DNA from: Halomonas sp.
GTDB taxonomy: Bacteria > Pseudomonadota > Gammaproteobacteria > Pseudomonadales > Halomonadaceae
Assembly (NCBI GenBank): GCA_007116835.1
Contig: SKHS01000022.1
Location: 1-14,659 of the forward strand
Direction: 5' to 3'
Length of the DNA: 14,659 bases
A program made the translations under genes and the position numbers. The notes under the pieces were generated by a model. It was not told where the DNA came from and searched no databases. It saw only the letters and a program-made list of their open reading frames with translations. Positions 6,639 through 13,302 of this stretch are shown piece after piece (the first letter of the stretch is position 1; every line of letters begins with the position of its first letter).

Positions 6639-7799
6639 ATGGCCTGGAATTCGCGTGTGAGTCACGTGGCACCTTTTCGTGTCATGCATTTGTTGGAAAT
6701 GGCTCAGGCCCGCGAGGCTGAAGGTCACGATGTGATTCATCTGGAAGTTGGGGAGCCTGACTTTGCAACGCCTGCGCCGATTGTAGCCGCTGGGCAGCAA
6801 GCGTTGGCGACGGGAAAAACGCGCTATACACCCGCCGCGGGCTTGGCTTCGCTGCGTGAAGCGATTTCGCGCCACTATGCCGAACACTTCAATGCCACCG
6901 TTGACCCAGCACGTATTCTGGTAACGCCGGGTGCCTCTGGCGCATTGCTGTTGGCGAGCCAGCTGTTGGTAGAAACCGGCGACCGGGTGCTGATGGCCGA
7001 CCCTAACTACCCCTGCAATCGTCACTTTATGGCTTTAGCTGGCGCAGACATTGATGCAGTGCCCGTGGGGCGTCACAGCGGTTGGCAGTTAACCGCGCCG
7101 TTAATCGAGCAGCATTGGCAGGCCCGTACGCGATTAGCGATGCTGGCATCCCCCTCTAACCCGACGGGACATACGTTAAGTGCCAGTGCCCTACAAGCGG
7201 TTTTCAACACCGTTTCGGCCAAAGGCGGCGATGTGATTGTTGATGAAATTTACCAGGGGCTAAATTACGACGATGCGCCGCTATCGGCGACATCGCTTTC
7301 CGACCAGGCGTTTGTGGTTAATAGTTTCTCTAAATATTTTGGTATGACCGGCTGGCGCTTGGGTTGGCTGGTGGCGCCGGAGCATGCGGTTGAGCCCTTA
7401 ACGAGGCTGGCGCAAAACGTGTTTTTGGCGGCTCCGACGCCGTCTCAGTACGCCGCGCTGGCTGCCTTTACTCCAGAGTGTCGAGATATCCTTGAAGCCC
7501 GCCGTGCAACGCTCAAACAGCGCCGCCAAGTACTGCTCGATGGGTTAGCACAGTTAGGACTTGCGCCTGATCTGCCGCCCCAGGGGGCGTTTTATCTGTG
7601 GTTGGATATTTCTCGCTACAGTCGTGATAGCCAGGCGTTTTGTGAGCAGCTGTTGGTCGAAGAGAACGTAGCAATCACCCCAGGGATCGATTTTGCCGTG
7701 GTTGGCGGCGAGCATCATGTACGCATTGCTTTCACCAACGACGTTGCGCGGCTGCAAGAAGCGGTCATGCGCATCGCTCGCTTTGTGAGCCGACAATGA
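6639..7799 (+). CDS. Class I/II pyridoxal-phosphate aminotransferase
   Basis: Fold-type I aminotransferase of 386 residues, cytoplasmic; it transfers an amino group between an amino acid and a 2-oxo acid, but the substrate cannot be read from sequence. Motifs: GEPDF near the N-terminus (38-42), SPSNPTG with N174, DEIYQ with D202 and Y205, the PLP Schiff-base lysine K232 in NSFSKYFGMTGWRLGW, R240, and the substrate-carboxylate arginine R362 in HHVRIAF. The start is well set by AAGGAG 5 nt upstream of the ATG. It overlaps sfsA by 4 nt (ATGA). A probable aminotransferase also neighbours dksA in P. aeruginosa (PA4722, from memory), so the pairing appears conserved. An aspartate- or alanine-type transaminase is plausible; no gene symbol is given. 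Confidence 0.9.
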   Translation: MAWNSRVSHVAPFRVMHLLEMAQAREAEGHDVIHLEVGEPDFATPAPIVAAGQQALATGKTRYTPAAGLASLREAISRHYAEHFNATVDPARILVTPGASGALLLASQLLVETGDRVLMADPNYPCNRHFMALAGADIDAVPVGRHSGWQLTAPLIEQHWQARTRLAMLASPSNPTGHTLSASALQAVFNTVSAKGGDVIVDEIYQGLNYDDAPLSATSLSDQAFVVNSFSKYFGMTGWRLGWLVAPEHAVEPLTRLAQNVFLAAPTPSQYAALAAFTPECRDILEARRATLKQRRQVLLDGLAQLGLAPDLPPQGAFYLWLDISRYSRDSQAFCEQLLVEENVAITPGIDFAVVGGEHHVRIAFTNDVARLQEAVMRIARFVSRQ

Positions 7800-8524
7800 C
7801 ACGCTATCCTAACCTGGTGCCAGGCGTGCTGCTGCGTCGCTATAAACGCTTCTTGGCGGATGTGCGGCTAGAGAGTGGCGAGGAGGTCGTCGCCCACTGC
7901 CCTAATACTGGCTCAATGAAAGCGGTTAACGTTCCCGGTTGTCGAGTATGGCTGTCGCCCAGTGATAACCCTAAGCGCAAACTCGCCTGGACCTGGGAGT
8001 GGATTGAGCTGCCGCAGCCGACGGGGGCTCTGGCATTGGCCTCGGTCAATACTGGGCGGGCTAATCGTATCGTGGAAGACGCTATCTTGGCAGGTGACAT
8101 TGCACCGCTGACCGGCTACCAAACGCTTAAGCGGGAGGTGAGTGTTAGCGATGCGCGGCTTGATTTTCGTCTCGATGATCCTGACAAGGGCACGGTCTAT
8201 ATCGAAGTCAAGCAGGTCACGCTGAAAGAGGCCGACGGTCACGGCTATTTTCCGGACGCAGTGAGTGCGAGAGGCACTAAGCACCTGCATACGTTAACCG
8301 CACTGGCCCAGCGCGGCAAAAGGGCTGTGCTGCTGTTTTGCGTTGCGCATGAAGGAATCAACGATGTCGCCCCTGCCGCCCATATCGACGCCGTATATGC
8401 GGCCGCGCTAGCGGAAGCGATGACGGCGGGGGTAGAAGTGCTGGCTTACGGCATTTTGCTTGAACGGCAGGCTGAAACGCCGGTAGCCGTGCGCTTGGCA
8501 CGGGCGCTACCGGTACGAATTTAG
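7796..8524 (+). CDS. sfsA: SfsA family DNA-binding/nuclease-like protein
   Basis: Protein of 242 residues (E. coli SfsA 234), named for raising maltose-gene expression when overproduced in E. coli; its molecular role is still poorly defined. Conserved blocks are YKRFLADV (16-23), HCPNTGSM (34-41), VNTGRANR (84-91), YIEVKQVTL (135-143) and GYFPDAVSARGTKHL (150-164). D123, E137 and K139 make a PD-(D/E)xK-like nuclease core, which the family is thought to adopt. The ATG overlaps the aminotransferase stop as ATGA, so the two genes are probably co-translated. Its TAG overlaps the stop of the convergent DUF4426 gene, leaving no room for a terminator between them. Confidence 0.93.
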   Translation: MTRYPNLVPGVLLRRYKRFLADVRLESGEEVVAHCPNTGSMKAVNVPGCRVWLSPSDNPKRKLAWTWEWIELPQPTGALALASVNTGRANRIVEDAILAGDIAPLTGYQTLKREVSVSDARLDFRLDDPDKGTVYIEVKQVTLKEADGHGYFPDAVSARGTKHLHTLTALAQRGKRAVLLFCVAHEGINDVAPAAHIDAVYAAALAEAMTAGVEVLAYGILLERQAETPVAVRLARALPVRI

Positions 8525-8970
8525 GGCTCGATATAGAAGCGCTGCATGAAGTTAACTGGCTCGGGCGCCTCATTACGGTCATAGCGAACGTCTAGCTCAA
8601 AGCGCATCGCTTGATCATGACGCATGGTGAAAGGCGCTAAATAATAGGTGGCGTCTCCATCGTGGACGGTGCGAAAACTCAGTGGCTCCTGGCTGCCAGT
8701 GAGGCCGCTGACATGGCCTTGTATACTGGCGCTTACGGGGCGTGTTGAGCCGTCATCTAAGCGCTCACGCACGCTGATATTGACCAGGCCACGGTTGGCG
8801 CTGCGCTGAACGTTATGCGCTTGGGCCACTTCGGGTGTTAAAAAAACCGTACTTATCGCGTTGTAGTGAATATCGTAGTTACCGACGCGGACAAACTGTT
8901 CAGCATTAGCGCTGGTAGTGCCAAGTAGGGCTGCAGCGAAGGTTAAGCTTAACAACAGGTGACGTAACAT
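8521..8970 (-). CDS. DUF4426 family exported protein
   Basis: The 149 residues begin with a cleavable signal peptide (about 1-23, charged MLRH, hydrophobic core, then ANA before EQF), predicting a periplasmic or surface protein. The rest is a small soluble domain, probably beta-rich, with no cysteines, ending MQRFYIEP. Families of this size, assigned to DUF4426, lie next to metW in Pseudomonas (PA0388 by memory). No function is established. The start has AGAGGAG at 7-nt spacing. It is the last gene of the metX-metW group, 37 nt after metW, and its TAA interlocks with the sfsA TAG on the other strand. Confidence 0.85.
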   Translation of the reverse strand: MLRHLLLSLTFAAALLGTTSANAEQFVRVGNYDIHYNAISTVFLTPEVAQAHNVQRSANRGLVNISVRERLDDGSTRPVSASIQGHVSGLTGSQEPLSFRTVHDGDATYYLAPFTMRHDQAMRFELDVRYDRNEAPEPVNFMQRFYIEP

Positions 8971-9007
8971 GAGGCGCTCCTCTTAGCGTTTGATCTATGT
9001 CGCGGCG

Positions 9008-9601
9008 CTAGCGGCGACGTACTCTAAAGATAGCAATTTCGCCAAATAAGTTGGGCCACCATTTGGATGTCCAATGCCCTTTGTGATCGCCAACGCCCAC
9101 CGCTCGATCAACGATTACTAGGCCTTTCTCACGGCACAAGTGTTCGAAGTCGTTAAAGGTGGACAGGTGAATGTTTGGTGTGTCATACCATGCATGGGGC
9201 AGGGATTTAGATACCGGCATATAGCCGCGTAGTCCAAGATGCACGCGGTGACGCCAATAGGCGAAATTGGGAAACGTAATAATGCCTTCTTCGGCAACGC
9301 GGAGCATTTCATCGAGCATTTTGTCTGGGCGACGAAGGGCTTGCAGTGCCTGGGTCATAATGACTTGGTCGTAGCTGTTGTCGCAAAAGCTGCCCAGCCC
9401 GTCATCCAGATTATGCTCAATTACATTAACGCCCCGCGCAACGCACTGGGTAATGCCGTCTGGGTCGATCTCTAAACCATAGCCAGTAACGTTTTTTTCC
9501 TGAGCAAGGCGTTCTAGTAGCGCACCGTCACCGCAGGCTAAGTCTAATATGTGGGCTCCCTGCGGTACCCAGTCATAAATCAGTTCAAGGTCAGCGCGCA
9601 T
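9008..9601 (-). CDS. metW: MetW, methionine biosynthesis protein (SAM-methyltransferase fold)
   Basis: Class I methyltransferase-like protein of 197 residues. Motif I is ILDLACGDG (18-26) with acidic residue E44 after the second strand (GYGLEID), and the C-terminal part holds GHWTSKWWPNLFGEIAIF. MetW is encoded with MetX in many Proteobacteria and is needed with it for acylation of homoserine; its exact chemistry is not settled. The start at 9601 was chosen for MRADLELIYDWV, the usual N-terminus, with AGAGGA upstream; the longer reading to 9829 runs inside metX. It overlaps metX by 11 nt, so expression is probably coupled. Confidence 0.94.
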   Translation of the reverse strand: MRADLELIYDWVPQGAHILDLACGDGALLERLAQEKNVTGYGLEIDPDGITQCVARGVNVIEHNLDDGLGSFCDNSYDQVIMTQALQALRRPDKMLDEMLRVAEEGIITFPNFAYWRHRVHLGLRGYMPVSKSLPHAWYDTPNIHLSTFNDFEHLCREKGLVIVDRAVGVGDHKGHWTSKWWPNLFGEIAIFRVRRR

Positions 9602-10796
9602 TCGATGTTTCCTCTTTACCCATTTCATCGATTCCCAACTCGCCGGCAACGCGACGCATAAATGCGCCAAACAGTGCTTTGTAGCGCGGCTCGGGTAGCA
9701 AAAACGCGTCGTGCCCATGAGGAGAATCGATGTTGGCGTAGCTAACGGATTTTCCCGCACGGGTAAGCGCGTCGACCAGTTCCCGCGAGCGAGACGGAGG
9801 GAAGCGCCAGTCGGTCGTAAAACTAACAATTAAAAAGGGGCATTGGGCTGGCGCAAGGGCGCTAGCTAGGTCGCCCGCGTGGTTGGCGGCGGGGTCGAAG
9901 TAGTCAAGCGCTTTGGTCATTAACAAATAGGTATTGGCATCGAAGGCGGTAGAGAAGGTGTCACCTTGATAGCGAAGGTAAGATTCCACCTGGAATTCGA
10001 CATCAAACCCAAAGTTCAGATCGTTGCTACGCAAGTCGCGGCCAAATTTACTGCCCATGGCATCTTCTGACAGGTAGGTGATATGGCCCACCATACGCGC
10101 TAGCTTTAGCCCACGTTTAGGCACGGTATCATGCTCTGCGTACCAACCGTCAAAGAAATCAGGGTCAGAACGGATCGCCTGACGAGCGACTTCGTTAAAG
10201 GCAATGTTCTGTGCGGAAAGCCGGGGAGTGGCTGCAATGACCACCGCGTTGGCGACGCGCTCAGGGTAGACCATGGTCCACTGCAGTACCTGCATGCCAC
10301 CCAAGCTGCCACCTACCGCCGCGGCCCAACGCTCAATGCCTAGGTGGTCGGCTAGGCGCGCTTGGCTGACTACCCAGTCACTAACCGTCACCATAGGGAA
10401 GTCTGGGCCCCACTGGCGGCCCGTTGCTGGGTTATGGCTCACTGGCCCTGTGCTGCCATGGCAGCCGCCCAGGTTATTTAGCGACACCACAAAAAATCGG
10501 TTGGTATCGATAGACTTTCCGGGGCCAATGTGGGCATCCCACCAGCCGGGTTTGCGGTCTTCGGCGCTGTGGTAGCCGGCGGCATGATGGTGCCCAGAAA
10601 GGGCATGGCAAATCAGCACGGCATTGCTACGATCCGCGTTCAGCGTGCCGTAGGTTTCGTAGATAAGCTCGTACTCAGGCAGCACCTTGCCACAGGCAAG
10701 AGAGAGCGGCGTGTCAAACTTAGTGATGTGAGGCGTGATCAAGCCGACGGAGTCCGTCGGTCGATCCGCAAAAGCAAGCGTGTCTGAATCTGGCAT
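9591..10796 (-). CDS. metX: MetX, homoserine O-acyltransferase (probably succinyl-transferring)
   Basis: First committed enzyme of methionine synthesis, acylating the hydroxyl of homoserine. Alpha/beta-hydrolase fold, 401 residues. The oxyanion region is ALSGHHHAAGY (65-75); the nucleophile S164 lies in GGSLGG (162-167); D329 (TTDWRFPP) and H362 (PHGHDAFL) complete the triad. MetX proteins use acetyl- or succinyl-CoA; the TDWRF segment is what I recall for Pseudomonas-type succinyl enzymes, so homoserine O-succinyltransferase is the better guess but unproven. The ATG at 10796 has a weak SD (AGGACT 10 nt upstream) that is part of a 16-bp tandem repeat. It is followed by metW with 11-nt overlap and preceded by yggT 80 nt away. 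Confidence 0.95.
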   Translation of the reverse strand: MPDSDTLAFADRPTDSVGLITPHITKFDTPLSLACGKVLPEYELIYETYGTLNADRSNAVLICHALSGHHHAAGYHSAEDRKPGWWDAHIGPGKSIDTNRFFVVSLNNLGGCHGSTGPVSHNPATGRQWGPDFPMVTVSDWVVSQARLADHLGIERWAAAVGGSLGGMQVLQWTMVYPERVANAVVIAATPRLSAQNIAFNEVARQAIRSDPDFFDGWYAEHDTVPKRGLKLARMVGHITYLSEDAMGSKFGRDLRSNDLNFGFDVEFQVESYLRYQGDTFSTAFDANTYLLMTKALDYFDPAANHAGDLASALAPAQCPFLIVSFTTDWRFPPSRSRELVDALTRAGKSVSYANIDSPHGHDAFLLPEPRYKALFGAFMRRVAGELGIDEMGKEETSNAR

Positions 10797-10806
10797 CGAA
10801 AGCGCG

Positions 10807-10854
10807 AGTCCTGCTAAGAAGAAGTCCTGCTAAGAATAAGCCCTGTTACAAATA
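10807..10854 (-). repeat. Three-copy 16-bp tandem repeat in the metX leader
   Basis: On the plus strand the copies are AGTCCTGCTAAGAAGA (10807-10822), AGTCCTGCTAAGAATA (10823-10838) and AGCCCTGTTACAAATA (10839-10854), with AGCCCCTA starting a decayed fourth. Copies 1 and 2 differ by one base. Read toward metX, each copy carries AGGAC or AGGGC, so the SD-like element is repeated at 16-nt steps upstream of the start codon. The copy nearest the start is 10 nt away. Confidence 0.85.
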
Positions 10855-10876
10855 AGCCCCTAGAAAAGCAACGATG

Positions 10877-11470
10877 CTATAGGCCAACGAGGGCGCCGGA
10901 GATGCCCGCAGCGCGGATCAACGAGCCGACAACGAGTCCGTCCACCACATTAATGGCAATAAATACGACGATGGGCGATAGATCGATCATGCCAAGTGGC
11001 GGGATAACTTTCCGCACCGGGGCCATGATAGGCTCAACCAACTGCATCACCAGCAGAGCGCCGGGGTGGCTAGCATTAGGGGCGACCCAGCTCAGAATGA
11101 TCATCACGATCATAGCAAAGAAGTAGATCTTTAGAATGGCGTTGGCCAGGGCAGCAACCCCTGCGATCATCAGCCCTGCCATTGGCGGCATGCCAACGCC
11201 CACGACCATGAAAATGGCCACCATACTGACGACTTTAAGCACAAAGCCTGCAGCAAGCGTTGCAAGGTCAAAGCGCCCAGCGACAGGTCCTAAGAAGCCT
11301 TGGAAAAGCCCAACCACAGGCTGGGTAATTTTAACCACCGACTGGCTAAGCGGATTAAAATAGTCTGCCCTTGATGCTTGCAGCAAAAAGCGCAGCATCA
11401 ATAAAAATAAGTAAATGTTGATTAATGTGTTGACTAACATTAATCCAGCGCTGCCGACTTGACTGCCCAT
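10877..11470 (-). CDS. yggT: YggT family inner-membrane protein
   Basis: Hydrophobic protein of 197 residues with two YGGT repeats. The first has LINIYLFLLMLRFLLQ and NPLSQ (about 17-43). The second has ILKIYFFAMIVMIILSW, HPGALLVMQLVEPIMAPVRKVIPP and a C-terminal hydrophobic helix. About five or six membrane segments are predicted. The function is not settled; relatives have been tied to osmotic tolerance and cell division or chloroplast membranes, and genes of this family regularly follow proC. GGAG lies 8 nt before the ATG, and proC ends 30 nt upstream, so it is probably in the same operon. Confidence 0.92.
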   Translation of the reverse strand: MGSQVGSAGLMLVNTLINIYLFLLMLRFLLQASRADYFNPLSQSVVKITQPVVGLFQGFLGPVAGRFDLATLAAGFVLKVVSMVAIFMVVGVGMPPMAGLMIAGVAALANAILKIYFFAMIVMIILSWVAPNASHPGALLVMQLVEPIMAPVRKVIPPLGMIDLSPIVVFIAINVVDGLVVGSLIRAAGISGALVGL

Positions 11471-11500
11471 TGCTGCGTCTCCGTTGCGAAAGTACGTAAT

Positions 11501-12325
11501 TTAGTTTGCGCTAAGTTCTTTGGACATGGCGTCTGCACGCTGGGCGCAGGCCTGCATAGCGTCGGCAATGGTAGCGCGTAACTGCGCATCTTCCATATGC
11601 TGAATAGCCCGCTCGGTTGTCCCCCCGGGCGACATGACATTTTGCTTGAGCGTGGCAGGGTCTTTATCGCTGCGCTGTGCCATGGTAGCCGCACCTAATG
11701 CCGTTTGAATGGCCAGACGGCGAGCGGTAGCCGCAGGCAGGCCGAGCTTAACCGCGGCTTCCTCCATCGCTTCAAACATTAAAAAGAAGTAAGCCGGTGC
11801 GCTACCTGATACGGCGGTGACTGCATCTAATAGCCCCTCTTCTTCAACCCACTCCACAATGCCAACCGCTTCCATAAGCTGTGTTGCTAGTGTGCGCTGT
11901 TCATCGCTAACCGCGCTGTTGGCATAGAGGCCGCTGGCACCGATGCCGACCAATGAAGGCGTGTTGGGCATACAGCGCACTAGCGCGTTATTACTGCCTA
12001 ACCATTGATCAATAGTGGCAGCATCTAGCCCCGCCGCAATGGAAATAATCAGCGGTGCCTGCTGTTGCACAGTCTCTCGCATCGCTTCACATACGCTGCG
12101 CATAATTTGTGGTTTTACTGCGAGGACGACCACGTCGGCGTTTGCGATGGCTGCGTTGTTATCGGTATTCGTATTAATGCCTAGGCGCGCCTTGAGTGGC
12201 GCTAACTCGTTTTCGTTGGGTGCGGTGGCCGTGATGTCGCTAGGAGACACACCGCTATCGATGAGGCCGCCGATAATAGCGCTGGCCATATTGCCTGCGC
12301 CAATGAAGGTAATCTTGCTCGCCAT
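11501..12325 (-). CDS. proC: Pyrroline-5-carboxylate reductase
   Basis: Catalyses the last step of proline synthesis, reducing pyrroline-5-carboxylate with NAD(P)H; cytoplasmic. The 274 residues (E. coli 269) start with a Rossmann motif FIGAGNMA (7-14), followed by VVLAVKP (66-72), VRCMPNTP (116-123) and the family signature region (about 230-252) with MSPGGTTE (231-238); the substrate-binding helix begins SGSAPAYFF (173-181). The start at 12325 has AAAAGGA at 9-nt spacing; the longer reading to 12388 lacks an SD. It lies 87 nt after yggS and 30 nt before yggT, the common gammaproteobacterial order. In a halophile proline may double as a compatible solute, but nothing here shows osmotic control. 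Confidence 0.97.
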   Translation of the reverse strand: MASKITFIGAGNMASAIIGGLIDSGVSPSDITATAPNENELAPLKARLGINTNTDNNAAIANADVVVLAVKPQIMRSVCEAMRETVQQQAPLIISIAAGLDAATIDQWLGSNNALVRCMPNTPSLVGIGASGLYANSAVSDEQRTLATQLMEAVGIVEWVEEEGLLDAVTAVSGSAPAYFFLMFEAMEEAAVKLGLPAATARRLAIQTALGAATMAQRSDKDPATLKQNVMSPGGTTERAIQHMEDAQLRATIADAMQACAQRADAMSKELSAN

Positions 12326-12412
12326 GAGGGCATCCTTTTGTTGCAAATAGCTGCATGCAGCAGCGCGTAATGTAAGTTGTCGTTTCAATAACGTACTCAG
12401 TGATACAAGGCG

Positions 12413-13117
12413 CTAGCGCGTCGTGCGTGCGCCAAAAATAGCGGTGCCTAAACGTACCAGCGTGGCGCCTTCTAAAACAGCCGCTTCTAAATCGTCGCTC
12501 ATTCCCATGGAAAGCGTATCAATAGGTGCGTTAGGCAAGGCCGCTTGAAGGTCTGTTAGAAGCTGCCCTAGTGCTCTAAACGGCACTCGCTGCTCTTCAA
12601 GGCTGTTAGCGGGTGCCGGGATGGCCATTAGTCCACGCAGCGTTAGGTTGGGTAGGCTGGCGACCTCTTTGGCCAGCGACATAACCTCATCTGGCATGAT
12701 CCCCGATTTAGAGGGTTCGCGGCTAATATTGACCTGTAAACAAATATTGAGCGGCGGCAACTGTGCCGGGCGCTGCTGGCTAAGGCGCGTGGCTATTTTT
12801 AAGCGGTCAACGCTATGTATCCAGGCAAAGTTTTCCGCAGCAGAACGGGTTTTGTTCGACTGCAATGGGCCAATAAAATGCCACACAATATCGTCTAAAT
12901 CAGCCAGTTCAGCCTGCTTTTCCAGTGCTTCTTGCAGGTAGTTTTCACCGAATTCGCGCTGGCCGTGTTGCCATGCTTGGCGGATCATTGATGCAGGTTT
13001 GGTTTTGCTAACCGCCAGTAGTGTTGCGCTATCGAGCGGGCGCTTCGCCTTTTCTAGCGCGTTGCTCAGGCGTTCGCGGGCCTGGACGAGTGACTCGGGG
13101 AGTGCGATGTCTGTCAT
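12413..13117 (-). CDS. yggS: YggS/PLPBP family PLP homeostasis protein
   Basis: Cytoplasmic PLP-binding protein of fold type III without known enzyme activity; it buffers pyridoxal phosphate and affects amino-acid pools. The 234 residues equal the usual length. The PLP lysine is K38 in LLAVSKTKP; other blocks are FGENYLQE, WHFIGPLQSNK and LSMGMSDDLEAAVLEGATLVRLGT (202-225), which binds the phosphate, with R222. The ATG at 13117 has AAGG about 10 nt upstream; the longer reading to 13228 would translate the structured leader and is not supported. It is followed by proC, an association conserved across bacteria, and has its own candidate promoter at 13231-13260. Confidence 0.95.
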   Translation of the reverse strand: MTDIALPESLVQARERLSNALEKAKRPLDSATLLAVSKTKPASMIRQAWQHGQREFGENYLQEALEKQAELADLDDIVWHFIGPLQSNKTRSAAENFAWIHSVDRLKIATRLSQQRPAQLPPLNICLQVNISREPSKSGIMPDEVMSLAKEVASLPNLTLRGLMAIPAPANSLEEQRVPFRALGQLLTDLQAALPNAPIDTLSMGMSDDLEAAVLEGATLVRLGTAIFGARTTR

Positions 13118-13172
13118 GCTCAAGCACCTTGCCGCAGCGGGAAAATGAGAGGTGGATATTACCGAACTGCTG

Positions 13173-13209
13173 GTATTCTCGGCAAAGCAGAATACATGGG
13201 GATGCCCCC
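13173..13209 (-). promoter_or_regulatory. Two hairpins in the yggS leader
   Basis: On the minus strand, GGGG CAT CCCC (13208-13198) is followed at once by GTATTCT / AGAATAC (13195-13189 with 13179-13173), a perfect 7-bp stem with a 9-nt loop. Both fall inside the roughly 107-nt leader between the candidate promoter and the yggS start. No T run follows, so they are not a terminator, and no known riboswitch was recognised. Confidence 0.4.
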
Positions 13210-13230
13210 TATTTTGCCGATTGGTCATCC

Positions 13231-13260
13231 ATAATACGTGTTGATAGCGCTAGTTGTTCA
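13231..13260 (-). promoter_or_regulatory. Candidate sigma-70 promoter of yggS
   Basis: On the minus strand TGAACA (13260-13255, 4 of 6 matches to TTGACA) and TATTAT (13236-13231, 5 of 6 matches to TATAAT) are separated by 18 nt, in an AT-rich gap between anmK and yggS. The predicted transcript starts about 107 nt before the yggS ATG. Confidence 0.42.
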
Positions 13261-13275
13261 TAATGCATTTAATCT

Positions 13276-13297
13276 ATCAGCCATGGAGCAGGCTGAT
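13276..13297 (-). terminator. Hairpin after anmK (weak terminator)
   Basis: ATCAGCC and GGCTGAT form a perfect 7-bp stem (13297-13291 with 13282-13276) with an 8-nt loop, beginning 5 nt past the anmK stop. The following AGATTAAATG is only mildly T-rich, so it may stabilise the mRNA end or terminate partially. Confidence 0.35.
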
Positions 13298-13302
13298 ATA
13301 AA

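Noticed and set aside
6588..7025. 145-codon minus-strand frame opposite the aminotransferase
   Set aside because: It is a shadow of the aminotransferase gene, whose catalytic motifs are all intact on the plus strand, and the composition is not protein-like.
8908..8923. Second TGGCAC...GC sigma-54-like match on the minus strand
   Set aside because: It lies within the signal-peptide codons of the DUF4426 gene, the -12 element is poor (GCGCT), and no gene start follows at promoter distance.
9004..9013. GGCGCTAGCG shared at the stop codons of metW (9004-9013) and yggS (12409-12418)
   Set aside because: Only ten bases are shared and both include Arg codons plus TAG. A similar string also occurs inside sfsA, so it is more likely base-composition chance than a dispersed element.
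9602..9829. 76-residue N-terminal extension of MetW
   Set aside because: It is wholly inside metX, and the known N-terminus and SD are at 9601.
12350..12361. Palindrome GCTGCATGCAGC upstream of proC
   Set aside because: It is a single short palindrome without a partner, promoter or T run nearby, so it is not enough to call an operator or terminator.
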